DNA from: Candidatus Contendibacter sp.
Lineage (GTDB): Bacteria > Pseudomonadota > Gammaproteobacteria > Competibacterales > Competibacteraceae
NCBI GenBank assembly: GCA_029624675.1
Contig: JARSSP010000028.1
Location: 47,753 to 111,752 of the forward strand
DNA length: 64,000 nucleotides
Direction of reading: 5' to 3'
Below are positions 18,717 through 31,622 of the stretch, in pieces. A model generated the notes under the pieces. That model was given only the letters and a program-made list of their open reading frames with translations. It did no database searches and was not told the DNA's origin. The position numbers and the translations under genes were made by a program. How positions within the stretch are numbered: position 1 is the first letter of the stretch; every line of letters starts with the position of its first letter.

Positions 18717-19385
18717 TCACGCGGGAATGGACGTTTCAACGGACGGTGGCCGGTACAGCGCCCGGTCGTGAATGGCGGCCAGCACCGCCTCTGGCACCAG
18801 GTAGCGGGGCGACTGACCGCGTGCCAGCAAGGCGCGAATCTGGGTGGCGGAAATGTCGAGCTGGGTCACCGGCTGGAACAGGATGCCACCGGCTGGCTCC
18901 CGGCGCAGCGCGAGCGGGTCGTGGAGCACGCGTGGGGCGACGAACTCCGCCAGTATCGGCGGCAGGGGTTGCGCCGCGCCGGGCCGCCGCATCACCACGA
19001 GATGCGTCCACCGGGTCAAGTCTTGCCAGCGCCGCCAGGTCGGCAAATCCCGGAAGGCGTCGGCGCCGAGGAGCAGGCATAGCGGTGTCTCACCCAGATC
19101 TTCGCGCAACGAAACCAGGGTATCCACCATGTAGGACGGCCCCGCGCGGCGCAATTCCCGGTCGTCGGCCACGAAGCCGGGTTGGTCAGCCATGGCCAGT
19201 TGGACCAGGGCCAACCGCTGCTCGGCGGTGACCGACGGCGTCGCGCGGTGCGCCGGAATTCGGCAAGGGACGAAACGAACCTCGGCCAGATCCAGCGCCT
19301 CCAGCACTTCCAGCGCCGGCCGCAGATGGCCGTGATGAATCGGATCGAAGGTGCCGCCCAGAATGCCGATGGGATGGAGTGCCAT
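18717..19385 (-). CDS. nadD: Nicotinate-nucleotide adenylyltransferase
   Basis: A 222-residue NadD making nicotinate adenine dinucleotide from nicotinate mononucleotide and ATP. The nucleotidyltransferase GGTFDPIHHGHL motif is at residues 10-21 and the C-terminal ISATQIRALLARG (ISxTxxR) is intact. It sits between proA and rsfS in the common cell-envelope/NAD block. A 37-base gap separates it from proA. A second NAD gene, nadA, lies 7 kb away on the same strand. Confidence 0.96.
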   Translation of the reverse strand: MALHPIGILGGTFDPIHHGHLRPALEVLEALDLAEVRFVPCRIPAHRATPSVTAEQRLALVQLAMADQPGFVADDRELRRAGPSYMVDTLVSLREDLGETPLCLLLGADAFRDLPTWRRWQDLTRWTHLVVMRRPGAAQPLPPILAEFVAPRVLHDPLALRREPAGGILFQPVTQLDISATQIRALLARGQSPRYLVPEAVLAAIHDRALYRPPSVETSIPA

Positions 19386-19422
19386 GAATCGTCAGGTTTT
19401 CCCGCTGGATCGAATGACGGTT

Positions 19423-20706
19423 CTACTGGCGGATATGACCGTCGCCCAGCACCACGAATTTCTGGGTGGTCAAGCCTTCCACCCCGACCGGGCCGCGGGC
19501 GTGCAGTTTGTCGGTGCTGATGCCGATCTCCGCGCCCAGCCCGTATTCGCCGCCGTCGGCGAAGCGGGTGGAGGCATTCACCATCACTGAACTGGAATCC
19601 ACCTCGCGCAGGAACCGCCGCGCCCGGCCGTAATCCTCGGTGACGATGGCGTCGGTGTGGGCGGAACCATAGACGGCGATATGGTCCATGGCCTCGTCGA
19701 TATCCCGCACCACCCGCACCGCCAGAATCGGCGCCAGGTACTCGGCGGTCCAATCCTCCTCGGTGGCGACCTTGACGCCGGGCAGGATATCGCGGGTCCG
19801 CGCGCAGCCGCGCAGTTCGACCCCGGCATCCCGGTACATCTGACCCAGGGCTGGCAACACCCGGTCGGCGATGCCCTCCGCCACCAGCAGGGTTTCCATG
19901 GTGTTGCAAGTGCCATAGCGCTGGGTCTTGGCGTTGTAAGCCACTGTCACTGCCTTGTCCAGATCGGCGCGGTCGTCGATGTAAACGTGGCAAACCCCGT
20001 CCAGGTGCTTGATCACCGGCACCCGCGCCTCGCGGCTGATCCGCTCGATCAGGCTCTTGCCGCCGCGCGGCACGATCACGTCCACATATTCGGCCATGCG
20101 AATCAGGGCGCCGACGGCGGCGCGGTCGGCGGTGTCGATCACCTGCACCGCGTCGGCGGGCAGGCCTGCGGCGGCCAACCCCTGCTGGATGCAGGCCGCG
20201 ATGGCCCGGTTGGAATGGAGCGCCTCGGAACCGCCGCGCAGGATGGCGGCGTTGCCGGCTTTCAGGCACAGCGCGGCGGCGTCGGCGGTCACGTTCGGCC
20301 GCGACTCGTAGATGATGCCGACGACGCCCAGCGGGACGCGCATTTGTCCCACCTGGATTCCCGATGGGCGGTATTTAAGACCGGTGATTTCGCCCACGGG
20401 ATCGGGCTGGGCGGCCACTTCCCGCAGACCCTGGGCCATGGCCCGCACCCCCTTGGCCGTCAGTTCCAGCCGGTCGAGCAGGGCCGCATCCAGACCGGAC
20501 GCGCGGCCCGCGTCCATATCCAGGCGATTTTCGGCGCGCAGAGTCTCCTCGGCGGCTTCCAGCGCGGCGGCGATGGCCAACAGGGCGGCGTCCTTGACCC
20601 GCGTTTCCGCGCGACCGACGATGCGGGACGCGGCGCGGGCGTGTTGGCCGACTTCGGTCATGTATTGGTCGATGGCGTCCGCGCCAATCCTATTCGCATT
20701 GCTCAT
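19423..20706 (-). CDS. proA: Gamma-glutamyl phosphate reductase
   Basis: A 427-residue ProA of proline synthesis; it reduces gamma-glutamyl phosphate to glutamate semialdehyde with NADPH. Family stretches include [20 protein letters not shown], the [12 protein letters not shown] loop, the catalytic cysteine in [16 protein letters not shown] and [20 protein letters not shown] at the end. Length is standard. It follows holA with a short spacer made of an 8-base tandem repeat. Confidence 0.97.
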   Translation of the reverse strand: MSNANRIGADAIDQYMTEVGQHARAASRIVGRAETRVKDAALLAIAAALEAAEETLRAENRLDMDAGRASGLDAALLDRLELTAKGVRAMAQGLREVAAQPDPVGEITGLKYRPSGIQVGQMRVPLGVVGIIYESRPNVTADAAALCLKAGNAAILRGGSEALHSNRAIAACIQQGLAAAGLPADAVQVIDTADRAAVGALIRMAEYVDVIVPRGGKSLIERISREARVPVIKHLDGVCHVYIDDRADLDKAVTVAYNAKTQRYGTCNTMETLLVAEGIADRVLPALGQMYRDAGVELRGCARTRDILPGVKVATEEDWTAEYLAPILAVRVVRDIDEAMDHIAVYGSAHTDAIVTEDYGRARRFLREVDSSSVMVNASTRFADGGEYGLGAEIGISTDKLHARGPVGVEGLTTQKFVVLGDGHIRQ

Positions 20707-20710
20707 TGTC

Positions 20711-20734
20711 TCAGTGCCTCAGTGCCTCAGTGCC
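20711..20734. repeat. Three tandem copies of an 8-base unit (TCAGTGCC)
   Basis: Three perfect copies of TCAGTGCC fill the whole gap between the holA stop codon and the region just upstream of the proA start. Read on the minus strand the unit is GGCACTGA. It lies where the proA ribosome site would be, so slippage could alter proA translation; this is inference. Confidence 0.9.
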
Positions 20735-21760
20735 TTAGCCGTCGGCTGCCAACAGTTCCATGCCGGCCAGCCGCAAACCATTCGCCAGCAGTGCATCCCA
20801 TGGCGACCCAACCTCGGCCCCCTTGATCAAGCAGTCGGTTTGGGCGCAGGCGCGCAACAGGTTTCGACACTCATCCCCATTCAGTCGTTGCAGGGCCTGA
20901 CGCAGCAGTGGTTTGCGCTTTTCCCAGACTTTCTGGCCGGCCAGCGCCGCTTCCAGCGCTTGGCCACGGTCCCGGGCGAACGCCAGCGCCACCAACCGGC
21001 GAATTTCCTGATGCAACGCCCAGTTGATCAGCACCGGTTCGACGCCCTCGTCGCGCAGACCCTCCAGAATCCGCGCCACGCGCTCGGGCTTGCCCAACAG
21101 GGCGGCGTCCACCAAATCATAGATACTGTAGCGGGCGCTGTCGCCCACCGCCGCCAGCACCGTCTCGACAGTCAAGGCCGGACCGTCGACCAGCAGCGCC
21201 AGTTTTTCGATCTCCTGGGCGGCGGCCAGTAGATTGCCCTCGACTCGCTCGCCGAGCAGGGTCACCGCGTCCGGCGCGGGATTCAGACCCCGGCTTCGCA
21301 ACCGGCGTTCGATCCAGCCAGGCAGTTGACCGGGTTCCACCGGCGCGGCCTGGACGATCACGCCCGCGCCGTCCAACGCGGTGAACCAGTGGCTTTTCTG
21401 GATTTGCCAGTCCAGCTTGCCGGCGGTGATCAGCAACACCGCGTCGTCCGCTGGCCGCGCCGCGTACTCGGTCAGCGCCTTCGCGCCGGCGTCACCCGGC
21501 TTGGCGTTGCCCAACCGCAATTCCAATAGCCGCCGACCGGCGAACAGCGACCGGCTGGCCGCCCGTTGCCGCAGCATCGCCCAGTCGAAGCCAGTTTCCA
21601 CCGTCAGGCATTCCCGCTCGTCGCAACCCCGCTCACGGGCAGTGGCGCGGAGGGCGTCGGCGGTTTCCCGAATTTGCAACGGCTCCTCGCCGAATACCAG
21701 ATACAGCGGCGCCAAGGTCTTGCGCAGATGCGCGGCCAACTGATCGGGACGAATCCTCAC
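20735..21760 (-). CDS. holA: DNA polymerase III delta subunit
   Basis: A 341-residue HolA, the clamp-loader delta subunit that opens the beta clamp. Signature blocks: LAPLYLVFGEEPLQIRETAD near the N-terminus, WLLxxL-like LDWQIQKSHWFTALDGAG, LGERVEGNLLAAAQEIEKLA and SRYSIYDLVDAALLGK-like text in the third domain. The start is a GTG overlapping the lptE stop as GTGA, so translation is coupled with lptE, the usual gammaproteobacterial arrangement leuS-lptE-holA. Confidence 0.95.
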   Translation of the reverse strand: MRIRPDQLAAHLRKTLAPLYLVFGEEPLQIRETADALRATARERGCDERECLTVETGFDWAMLRQRAASRSLFAGRRLLELRLGNAKPGDAGAKALTEYAARPADDAVLLITAGKLDWQIQKSHWFTALDGAGVIVQAAPVEPGQLPGWIERRLRSRGLNPAPDAVTLLGERVEGNLLAAAQEIEKLALLVDGPALTVETVLAAVGDSARYSIYDLVDAALLGKPERVARILEGLRDEGVEPVLINWALHQEIRRLVALAFARDRGQALEAALAGQKVWEKRKPLLRQALQRLNGDECRNLLRACAQTDCLIKGAEVGSPWDALLANGLRLAGMELLAADG

Positions 21761-22263
21761 GACTTGATGGCCTGCAAGCGGCGGATGATCTGCCAGGCCA
21801 GATCGTCGACCATGCTGTCCACCAGCGATTCCTGAGCGGCCTCAAACCCAAGCACCCGGTTCTCGTCGAACAACAACGCCCGGTTGGCGCTGAGGCCTTC
21901 CGCCGCGACCAGCGTCTTGCCATTGGCCAGCGTGACCTGATAGGAGACATCGTAGGCCAGGACGTATTGCCGCTTGATGTCGAAGCGGTCGGCGGCCACC
22001 GCGCGCCGGCCGCTGGCCTCGCTCAAGACGGTGAGGGTCGCGGTGGCCTGGGTCGGGTCGCGCGTGACGGTCACCCCATTGCTGGTCAACAGCAGCGGCA
22101 ATCTTCGACTCAGGGCGCCAGGCGGCGCGCCGATGGGTTGCTGACTTTGCACGTAAATTATCGCCAGTTCCGACGGCAATTGCGCCTGGCCGCGCAACTG
22201 GAAACCACAGCCGGCGAGAAGCAGGGCGCCCAGCCCCCATCCGATCAAACCGATCCAGCGCAT
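21757..22263 (-). CDS. lptE: LPS-assembly lipoprotein LptE
   Basis: A 168-residue outer-membrane lipoprotein that plugs LptD and helps insert lipopolysaccharide. The signal ends in LLLAGC with the lipid-bearing Cys19, followed by GFQLRGQAQLPSEL, which is typical for LptE. The C-terminal DSMVDDLAWQIIRRLQAI matches the family. Weak sequence conservation is normal here; identification rests on lipobox, GFxLR motif, size and its place between leuS and holA. Confidence 0.94.
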   Translation of the reverse strand: MRWIGLIGWGLGALLLAGCGFQLRGQAQLPSELAIIYVQSQQPIGAPPGALSRRLPLLLTSNGVTVTRDPTQATATLTVLSEASGRRAVAADRFDIKRQYVLAYDVSYQVTLANGKTLVAAEGLSANRALLFDENRVLGFEAAQESLVDSMVDDLAWQIIRRLQAIKS

Positions 22264-22273
22264 GATCCGCGCC

Positions 22274-24940
<2,667 letters not shown>

Positions 24941-24976
24941 CTAGCGGGAACCCAACCGTCAAGAGGCGCCTCATCC

Positions 24977-26029
24977 GTGAACGACTCCCATCCGCAACCT
25001 CCCACGCTCGGCTACCGCGACGCGGGGGTGGACATCGACGCCGGCAACCGGCTGGTGGACCGCATCAAACCGCACGCCCGGCGCACCCTGCGACCCGGCG
25101 TGCTGGGCGGATTGGGCGGCTTCGGCGCCCTGTTCGAACTGCCGCTGGACCGCTACCGCCAGCCGGTGCTGGTGTCCGGCACCGATGGCGTCGGCACCAA
25201 GCTCAAGCTGGCGCTGGAGTTGAACCGGCACGACACCATCGGCATCGACCTGGTGGCGATGTGTGCCAATGACGTGCTGGTGGTCGGCGCGGAACCGCTG
25301 TTCTTCCTGGACTATTACGCGACCGGGAAGCTGGACGTGGACGTGGCGGCGGCGGTGATCAAGGGCATCGCCGATGGTTGCGCCCAGGCCGGCGCGGCGC
25401 TGGTCGGCGGCGAAACCGCCGAAATGCCGGGAATGTATCGTGAGGGCGATTACGATCTGGCCGGGTTTTGCGTCGGCGTGGTCGAGAAAGCGCGGGTCAT
25501 CGACGGCTCCAAGGTCCAGCCCGGCGACGCGCTGCTGGGCCTGGCCTCTTCCGGGCCGCATTCCAATGGCTATTCGCTGATCCGCAAGATTCTGGCGGTT
25601 AGCCGCGCGACGCTGGAGCAACCCTTCGCCGATTCGACCCTGGGCACGGCCTTGCTGGCTCCGACCCGCATCTACGTCAAACCCATTTTAAAGCTATTGG
25701 AGCAAATCGAGGTCCACGCCATCGCTCATATCACTGGCGGCGGCCTGACCGAGAATGTGCCGCGCGTGCTGCCGGCGAATACGAAAGCGGTGATCGACCT
25801 GCAAAGCTGGCAACGACCAGCCATTTTCCAATGGCTCCAGCAACAGGGCGGCGTGGCCGAGGCGGAAATGCGACGAACCTTCAATTGCGGAGTCGGGCTG
25901 GTGGTTTGCGTCGCGGCGCAAGACGCGGAGCGGGCGCGAATGATCTTGCGAGAGGCGGGCGAAACTGTCTGGCGGCTGGGCTGGATCGCCACTAGCGACG
26001 GCCAACCGTTCGTGGAGTTTCAGCCGTGA
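24977..26029 (+). CDS. purM: Phosphoribosylformylglycinamidine cyclo-ligase
   Basis: A 350-residue PurM, the AIR synthetase of purine biosynthesis. Motifs: [20 protein letters not shown] at the N-terminus, [45 protein letters not shown] and the glycine-rich [17 protein letters not shown]. The start is GTG. Its stop overlaps the purN start as GTGA, giving the standard purMN operon. Divergent from leuS with about 100 bases between for both promoters. Confidence 0.97.
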   Translation: MNDSHPQPPTLGYRDAGVDIDAGNRLVDRIKPHARRTLRPGVLGGLGGFGALFELPLDRYRQPVLVSGTDGVGTKLKLALELNRHDTIGIDLVAMCANDVLVVGAEPLFFLDYYATGKLDVDVAAAVIKGIADGCAQAGAALVGGETAEMPGMYREGDYDLAGFCVGVVEKARVIDGSKVQPGDALLGLASSGPHSNGYSLIRKILAVSRATLEQPFADSTLGTALLAPTRIYVKPILKLLEQIEVHAIAHITGGGLTENVPRVLPANTKAVIDLQSWQRPAIFQWLQQQGGVAEAEMRRTFNCGVGLVVCVAAQDAERARMILREAGETVWRLGWIATSDGQPFVEFQP

Positions 26030-26685
26030 ACGGGGCGCGGAAAATCCGGCTGGTGGTGTTGATTTCCGGGCGTGGCAGCAACTTGCAGGCGATTCTCGAT
26101 CAGGCAGGGAGCGGGGAACTGCCGGTCGAGGTGGCGGCGGTGATCAGCAATCGGCCCGGCGTGGCCGGTCTGGAACGGGCGCGGAACGCAGGCGTTCCGG
26201 CGCTGGATCTGGACCACAAAAACTTCCCCGACCGGCCCGCGTTCGAAGCGGCGCTGATCGAACTGATCGACCGCCATCGACCCGATCTGGTGGCGCTGGC
26301 GGGCTTCATGCGGTTGCTGACCGTCGGCTTCACCAATCATTACCAGGGGCGGTTGCTCAACATTCACCCCTCGCTACTGCCCAAGTTTCGCGGCCTGCAC
26401 ACCCACGAACGCGCCCTCGCCGCCGGGGAAATCGAGCATGGGGCCAGCATCCACTTCGTCACCGCCGAACTGGACGGCGGGCCGGTCATCGTCCAGGCGC
26501 GGGTTCCGATATTGCCGGACGACGATCCCGACACCTTGGCGGCGCGGGTGTTGGAGCAGGAGCACCGGCTGTATCCGCTGGCGATCCGCTGGTTCGCCGA
26601 GGGTCGGTTGCGGCAGGACGGAGAACGGGTGTGGTTTGATGGAAAGCCGCTGGTAGAGCCGTTACAGATGCCGCCTTGCGGTTGA
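26026..26685 (+). CDS. purN: Phosphoribosylglycinamide formyltransferase
   Basis: A 219-residue PurN using 10-formyl-tetrahydrofolate to formylate GAR. Signature: [57 protein letters not shown] with the catalytic Asn-His pair, and [15 protein letters not shown]. Translationally coupled to purM by a GTGA overlap. It ends 19 bases from the convergent nadA stop. Confidence 0.97.
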   Translation: MNGARKIRLVVLISGRGSNLQAILDQAGSGELPVEVAAVISNRPGVAGLERARNAGVPALDLDHKNFPDRPAFEAALIELIDRHRPDLVALAGFMRLLTVGFTNHYQGRLLNIHPSLLPKFRGLHTHERALAAGEIEHGASIHFVTAELDGGPVIVQARVPILPDDDPDTLAARVLEQEHRLYPLAIRWFAEGRLRQDGERVWFDGKPLVEPLQMPPCG

Positions 26686-26704
26686 CTAACCTGTCGTTCC
26701 AGCC

Positions 26705-27787
26705 TCAGGCGTCGTTATTGCCCAGCACTACCCGCTTGCGCTGCCTGGCGAATTCCAGCAGCCGGCGGATCGGCAGCGCCGCCCGCTCGCGCACCGCTTC
26801 GTCGATCATGATCTCGTTGTCGCCGGTTTCCAGCACTCGCGCCAGATTGCGCAAGCCATTCATCGCCATCCACGGACAATGGGCGCAACTGACGCAGGTC
26901 GCGCCCTTGCCGGCGATGGGCGCTTCCAGCAGGATTTTGTCCGGCGCCACCTGTTTCATCTTGTGAAACAGGCCGTTGTCAGTAGCGACGATGAACTTCC
27001 TCGCGGGCAGATCGCGCGCCGCTTTGACCAGGGCCGTGGTCGAACCTACCAGGTCCGCTTGCGCGATCACGTCCAACGGTGATTCGGGATGCACCAGCAC
27101 CTGGGCGTCGGGATGTTCGGCGCGCAGCTTGCGCAGTCCGTCGGCCTTGAACGCCTCGTGCACCACGCAGGCGGCGCTCCACAGCAGCATATCCACCCCG
27201 GTTTCGCGCTGGACGTAGGCGCCCAGATGCCGATCCGGCGCCCAGATCAACTTCTCGCCGCGCTCGGCCAGATGGCGCACCAACTCCAGGGCGATGCCGG
27301 ACGTCACCACCCAGTCGGAACGGGCCTTCACCGCCGCGCTGGTGTTGGCGTAGACCACCACCGTCCGGTCGGGATGCTGGTCGCAAAAGGCGGTGAATTC
27401 GTCGGCGGGACAGCCCAGGTCCAGCGAGCATTCGGCGTGCAAGTCGGGCATCAGCACCCGCTTTTCCGGGTTGAGAATCTTGGCGGTCTCGCCCATGAAC
27501 CGCACGCCGGCCACCACCAGGGTGCTGGACTTGCACTCCGTCCCGAAACGCGCCATGTCCAGCGAATCGGATACGTAGCCGCCGGTGGCCTCGGCCAGTT
27601 CCTGCAACTCGGGCGAGGTGTAGTAATGCGCGACCAGGGTAGCGTCCCGCTCGACCAGCAACCGCTGGATGCGCGCGGTCAGCGCCGCTCGCTCGGCGGC
27701 ATCCAACGCCTCGACCACGGTGGGCGGCACCTGCATCGGCGCCAGGCGGCGATCCCGGATGATATTCTCGGCAATGACAGCGCTCAT
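26705..27787 (-). CDS. nadA: Quinolinate synthase
   Basis: A 360-residue NadA that condenses iminoaspartate with dihydroxyacetone phosphate to quinolinate using a [4Fe-4S] cluster. The three ligating cysteines are visible in [12 protein letters not shown], in the [12 protein letters not shown] stretch and in [29 protein letters not shown] and [20 protein letters not shown] are typical. I take ATG 27787, which has an upstream GGAG, rather than upstream open-frame codons. Confidence 0.96.
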   Translation of the reverse strand: MSAVIAENIIRDRRLAPMQVPPTVVEALDAAERAALTARIQRLLVERDATLVAHYYTSPELQELAEATGGYVSDSLDMARFGTECKSSTLVVAGVRFMGETAKILNPEKRVLMPDLHAECSLDLGCPADEFTAFCDQHPDRTVVVYANTSAAVKARSDWVVTSGIALELVRHLAERGEKLIWAPDRHLGAYVQRETGVDMLLWSAACVVHEAFKADGLRKLRAEHPDAQVLVHPESPLDVIAQADLVGSTTALVKAARDLPARKFIVATDNGLFHKMKQVAPDKILLEAPIAGKGATCVSCAHCPWMAMNGLRNLARVLETGDNEIMIDEAVRERAALPIRRLLEFARQRKRVVLGNNDA

Positions 27788-27898
27788 GATGTGCTCCAGC
27801 GACGGCGGCGAGGCCCAGCGAGTGAATTTATCTTTGAGTTTCCATCTTAGTGTCATTTTGAAACTATTACAAGGCGATGACGGGATTTTCGCGGGATC

Positions 27899-28576
27899 AT
27901 GGCGCCGGGCGGGAAGTTGACAGAATTAAGGATTACAGAAGTAACCTTAAAAAAACCGGCCAGCCTTCGCCTCAAGCCGCAACTGCGGGTCGAGGGCCAG
28001 GTCCAGGCCGAAGGCCCCGGAATGTCGGTCGGCTCCGAACCGGTCGGCGCCGGCGCCTTCACTACCTACGCCCGCCTGAACGACTGGGACGAAACCGCCG
28101 AAGCCCTGGTCGCCGGCCAGCAAAGCGCCCTGGGCCTCAGCCTCCAGGGCATCAGCGCCGCCCAGCTCCAAACCCTCAAAACCCGGATGGACCAAACCAA
28201 AACCACCCTGGAACGGGCCCAGGCCGCCCCCGAGAGCCAGCGCCCCGAGATCCTCAAGGACCTCACCGGCGACCGCCTCACCGGCGACCTGCTGACCGCC
28301 ACCCTGTGGGGCTACTTCGCCCATCACGCCGTCCTAGGCGCGCTGTCCCAACCGCAAGCCCGGATGATCGACCGGCCCGGTCTCAGCTACGGCCTGTTTC
28401 ATCTCCACGCCCAGCCGATTAAACTCTACGGCACGATCACCACCCGCGTGGAGTTCCAGGGCCTCAACATGGACATCGGCCACCTGGGAGCAAAACCAAC
28501 GACCCGCAAGCCTGGGTCGCCTACAACCGCCTGCGCGGTCAAAGGGTTGGGTGAGTCCTATTTCCCCATTCCATAA
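27899..28576 (+). pseudogene. Fragment of a large exported-type protein, both ends missing
   Basis: The reading frame codes VEGQVQAEGPGMSVGSEPVG, then SALGLSLQGISAAQLQTLK, a coiled-coil-like stretch, LTGDLLTATLWGYFAHHAVL and RPGLSYGLFHLHAQPIKLYG up to NMDIGHL. It then shifts: the sense continues in another frame as NDPQAWVAYNRLRGQ before a stop. From memory this resembles the central part of very large transglutaminase-like/cysteine-protease-like exoproteins found in environmental proteobacteria, but I could not check this. No signal peptide, no catalytic domain and no full ending are present, so it is a relic. Its first codons here are unlikely to be a true start. Confidence 0.55.
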
Positions 28577-28639
28577 ATCCACTCGGGATGGAATCAGAGG
28601 GAGGTTGACGCGGTCATCGTCGATGCAGTGCAACCGCCT

Positions 28640-29055
28640 GGCTGGTCGGAATTCGAACGCTGAATCGCACCTTGATGAAACTGGGATCGCAGTTTAGTTG
28701 CACTGCCATCCCGGCATTCGACATGCGCGGTGAACGCGGGACGAACCGAAAACTCCAAAACCTAATCTTTGTCGGTGGCGATGCTACTGGCCGCCCGAAT
28801 CTCCGCGCCCCAAGACAGTTTGACCTTGGTTTCGGGTGGCAACGCGCCGTCGCATTGGACGACCACGGTCTCGGGCGAATCCTGTTTTTTGACGAACACC
28901 AATACCTTCGCTCGCTCTTGGCCGGTCAGGGGCTTGATCCGCAAGGATTCCGGCTGGCCCGCGACGGCGCAGCGCGCATGCTCCCGAATGGTGTCGGGAT
29001 CGGCCTCGGCGTCCAGCGTCAGCACGAAGATGAGGTCGTGGCCAAACCGGATTCC
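28640..29055 (-). pseudogene. Remnant of the N-terminal region of a bacterial alpha-2-macroglobulin-like protein
   Basis: On the minus strand the text IRFGHDLIFVLTLDAEADPD, then GQERAKVLVFVKKQDSPETV and LSWGAEIRAASSIATDKD runs to an in-frame TAG at 28762-28764; the frame continues after it as VLEFSVRPAFTAHVEC before degrading. This layout (short beta domains, then the VRPxFTAxxxC step) fits the first MG domains of bacterial alpha-2-macroglobulins, periplasmic protease inhibitors of more than 1500 residues. Both ends and over 90 percent of the gene are missing. Family assignment is from pattern memory and moderately sure; the broken state is seen directly. The rest of 28577-29234 holds no gene I can support. 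Confidence 0.5.
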
Positions 29056-29240
29056 TCATCACGCTGGCACAAAGTCGCGGTCTTTTTCCATGATTTAATC
29101 CAGGTTATGTGAAACAATAGTTCGTGTTTCGCCCATCTAGATGACTCGTTGGAAAATTTAGCCGGTTGCCAGCGAAGTCGTTTTGTCCGGGGCCACTTGC
29201 CGCCTGAAAACTTTTCGAATCGTTGTTAAAATGAATGGCC

Positions 29241-30071
29241 ATGAAAATGAACTTCACCAAAATGCACGGGCTTGGCAACGATTTCGTGGTGATCGACGGC
29301 GTTAGCCAGACCGTGACGCTGGATCCGGCCCGAATTCGCCGACTGGCCGACCGCCATTTCGGCATTGGTTGCGACCAGGTGCTGCTGGTGGAAGCCTCTG
29401 ACCGTCCGGATGCCGATTTTCGCTACCGTATCTTCAACGCCGATGGCGGCGAGGTGGAGCAATGCGGCAACGGCGCCCGCTGCTTCGCCCGCTTCGTCCG
29501 CGACCATCAACTGACCGACAAGGACGATCTGCGCGTGATGACCGCCGCGGGTCCGCTACGGTTGCGGCTCCTGTCCAAGGGGCAGGTGGCGGTGGACATG
29601 GGCCAGCCCCGGTTGGAGCCCGCCGACGCGCCCTTTTTCGCCACCGAGCGCGCCGCTCGCTATCCCATCGCCGCCGATGGCGTCGAATTGGAAATCGGTG
29701 TCGTGTCGATGGGCAATCCCCATGCGGTGCTGATGGTGGACAATGTGGACCAGGCCCCGGTCGGGCACCTGGGACCACTGCTGGAGCGGCACGGCCGATT
29801 CCCCCAGCGCGCCAATGTCGGCTTCATGCAGATCGTCGCGCCGGATCATGTCCGGCTGCGGGTGTTCGAGCGGGGAACCGGCGAAACCTTGGCCTGCGGC
29901 AGCGGCGCTTGCGCGGCGGTGGTGGTGGGCCGGCTGTGGGGTCTGCTGTGGCCGAACGTCCGGGTCGAATTGCCGGGTGGCGAGTTACGTATTCACTGGG
30001 CCGGCGAGGGGGAGTCGGTGACCCTGACCGGGCCGGCGACGACGGTGTTCGAGGGGTGGATCGAGTTATGA
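29241..30071 (+). CDS. dapF: Diaminopimelate epimerase
   Basis: A 276-residue DapF converting LL- to meso-diaminopimelate for lysine and peptidoglycan. The two active-site cysteines lie in [13 protein letters not shown] and [14 protein letters not shown]; the N-terminus [15 protein letters not shown] is diagnostic. Three ATGs within 13 bases (29235, 29241, 29247) could start it; 29241 matches relatives best and none has a strong ribosome site. Its stop overlaps the next gene (ATGA). Confidence 0.97.
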   Translation: MKMNFTKMHGLGNDFVVIDGVSQTVTLDPARIRRLADRHFGIGCDQVLLVEASDRPDADFRYRIFNADGGEVEQCGNGARCFARFVRDHQLTDKDDLRVMTAAGPLRLRLLSKGQVAVDMGQPRLEPADAPFFATERAARYPIAADGVELEIGVVSMGNPHAVLMVDNVDQAPVGHLGPLLERHGRFPQRANVGFMQIVAPDHVRLRVFERGTGETLACGSGACAAVVVGRLWGLLWPNVRVELPGGELRIHWAGEGESVTLTGPATTVFEGWIEL

Positions 30072-30796
30072 GCGAAGAAGGCGAAGCGTCCGATCCCGAT
30101 CCAATGGTGGCGGATTACCTGCGCGACCATCCGGACTTCTTCGTTCGTCATCCCGAGTTGACGGAGGGTCTGCGTATCCCGCATCCCTGTCGGCCGGCGG
30201 TGTCGCTGCTGGAGTATCAAAACCGCCTGTTACGGGAGCATTGTCAACGGTTGCGCGACAAGTTGGTGGAACTGGTCGCCATCGCCCGCGACAACGACCG
30301 ACTTGCGGAACGGGTACAACGGCTGGCGTTGGGTTTGCTGGACGCGCGGGGTGGGTTGGACGAACTGCTGCATGGGATCAAGGCGATCCTGCGCGATGAG
30401 TTCAAGGCCGATTGCATCGCCTTGTGCCTAGCGATGCCGCCCACCCTCGGGTTGAGCGCGGTGGAGGAGTTTCTGCGGCCGGACGTGGTCAGTCTGTTCG
30501 ACGAGGTGTTTCGCGCCGGTCGGCCGCAATGTGGCCGCTTGAGCGCGGAGCAAGCCATCGCCCTGTTCGGCGATGGTGCCTGTCTTGCCGTGTCGGCGGC
30601 GCTGACGCCGCTGGGTAGCGGCGAATGGCGCGGGTTGCTGGCGGTGGGCAGCGGCGATCCCCAGCGGTTTCATCCAGGCATGGGCACGTTGTTTTTAGAG
30701 CGAATCGGCGAGTTGATCACCCAAACGCTGCAAGCCCGGTTGGTGACCGGCGGGTGGCGGCGACTGTCCGATCCACCCTCGGCGCGTGGGCGTTGA
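30068..30796 (+). CDS. DUF484 family protein (GAF-like)
   Basis: A 242-residue DUF484/YigA-type protein. It begins with the family pattern [18 protein letters not shown] and [20 protein letters not shown], then a coiled coil of about 25 residues and a GAF-like domain ending with [19 protein letters not shown]. Function is unknown; it is nearly always between dapF and xerC. Here the order dapF-DUF484 is kept (ATGA overlap), but xerC does not follow; engB lies convergent 1 base downstream. Confidence 0.93.
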   Translation: MSEEGEASDPDPMVADYLRDHPDFFVRHPELTEGLRIPHPCRPAVSLLEYQNRLLREHCQRLRDKLVELVAIARDNDRLAERVQRLALGLLDARGGLDELLHGIKAILRDEFKADCIALCLAMPPTLGLSAVEEFLRPDVVSLFDEVFRAGRPQCGRLSAEQAIALFGDGACLAVSAALTPLGSGEWRGLLAVGSGDPQRFHPGMGTLFLERIGELITQTLQARLVTGGWRRLSDPPSARGR

Positions 30797-30797
30797 A

Positions 30798-31439
30798 TCA
30801 GTACCCCAGCCATTCGTCCAGTTGGGCATGGGCCTCGTCCATCCCCAATCCGGTCGGTGCCGAAAACAGTTGCGCACTGGCGTCCGGATAATCGGTCTTC
30901 AGAGTTTTTTGTAGTTGTTGCAGCACCATCCGCGCCGCGCCACGCCCAAGCTTGTCGGCCTTGGTCAGTAGCACGTGGGTGGGAAGAGGGCGGTGGGCGC
31001 AGCCATCCAGCAATTGACGGTCCAGCGTGGTGAGTGGGTGGCGGATATCCATCAGCAGCATCAGGCCACGCAGGGCGCGGCGCTCGCGCAGGTAACGCCC
31101 CAGTAGCGCCTGCCAATGCCGGCGGATCGCGTCCGGTACTTGGGCGTAACCGTAGCCGGGCAGATCCACCAAATAGCGTCCCGGTTCCACCTGGAAGAAA
31201 TTGAGTAACTGGGTTCGACCGGGCGTTTTGCTGACTCGGGCCAGTTGTCGCTGGCCGGTCAGTGCGTTGAGGGCGCTGGACTTGCCGGCGTTGGAGCGCC
31301 CGGCGAAAGCGACTTCCCGGCCGGTATCGGGCGGCAATTGCGCCAGGGAGTTGATGCTGTTGAAAAAACAGGTGGTCCGGTAACGAAGGGCGGCCGAGGT
31401 GGCCCCAGGGATGGGGTTAGGGTTATTAGGGTTTTTCAT
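30798..31439 (-). CDS. engB: Ribosome-biogenesis GTPase EngB (YsxC/YihA)
   Basis: A 213-residue small GTPase needed for large-subunit assembly. G motifs are clear: GRSNAGKSSALNAL (G1), SKTPGRTQLLNFF (G2 region), DLPGYGYAQV (G3) and LLTKADKL (G4). I chose ATG 31439 (MKNPNNPNP); upstream in-frame codons lie beyond the conserved start. It is convergent with DUF484 and divergent from cytochrome c4. Confidence 0.96.
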   Translation of the reverse strand: MKNPNNPNPIPGATSAALRYRTTCFFNSINSLAQLPPDTGREVAFAGRSNAGKSSALNALTGQRQLARVSKTPGRTQLLNFFQVEPGRYLVDLPGYGYAQVPDAIRRHWQALLGRYLRERRALRGLMLLMDIRHPLTTLDRQLLDGCAHRPLPTHVLLTKADKLGRGAARMVLQQLQKTLKTDYPDASAQLFSAPTGLGMDEAHAQLDEWLGY

Positions 31440-31622
31440 TGAACTTAAAGGCCAAAACTGATATATAAAACCGCCGCTTTCACGCGGTGGAGCCAACCAC
31501 AACAAGCACGGGTTCCGCCGTGACCAAGCGAGGCTCGTCCGTCGGTTTGCGCCATTTCTCGATTCGCGCCGGCGGCAGGTCGCCTGAACCGAATATCGTC
31601 ATCGTACAGGAGCCTTCCAAAA

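Noticed and set aside
28672..29112. Plus-strand frame of 146 codons across 28.7-29.1 kb
   Set aside because: The minus strand carries recognisable alpha-2-macroglobulin-like text across the same bases; the plus frame shows no family pattern.
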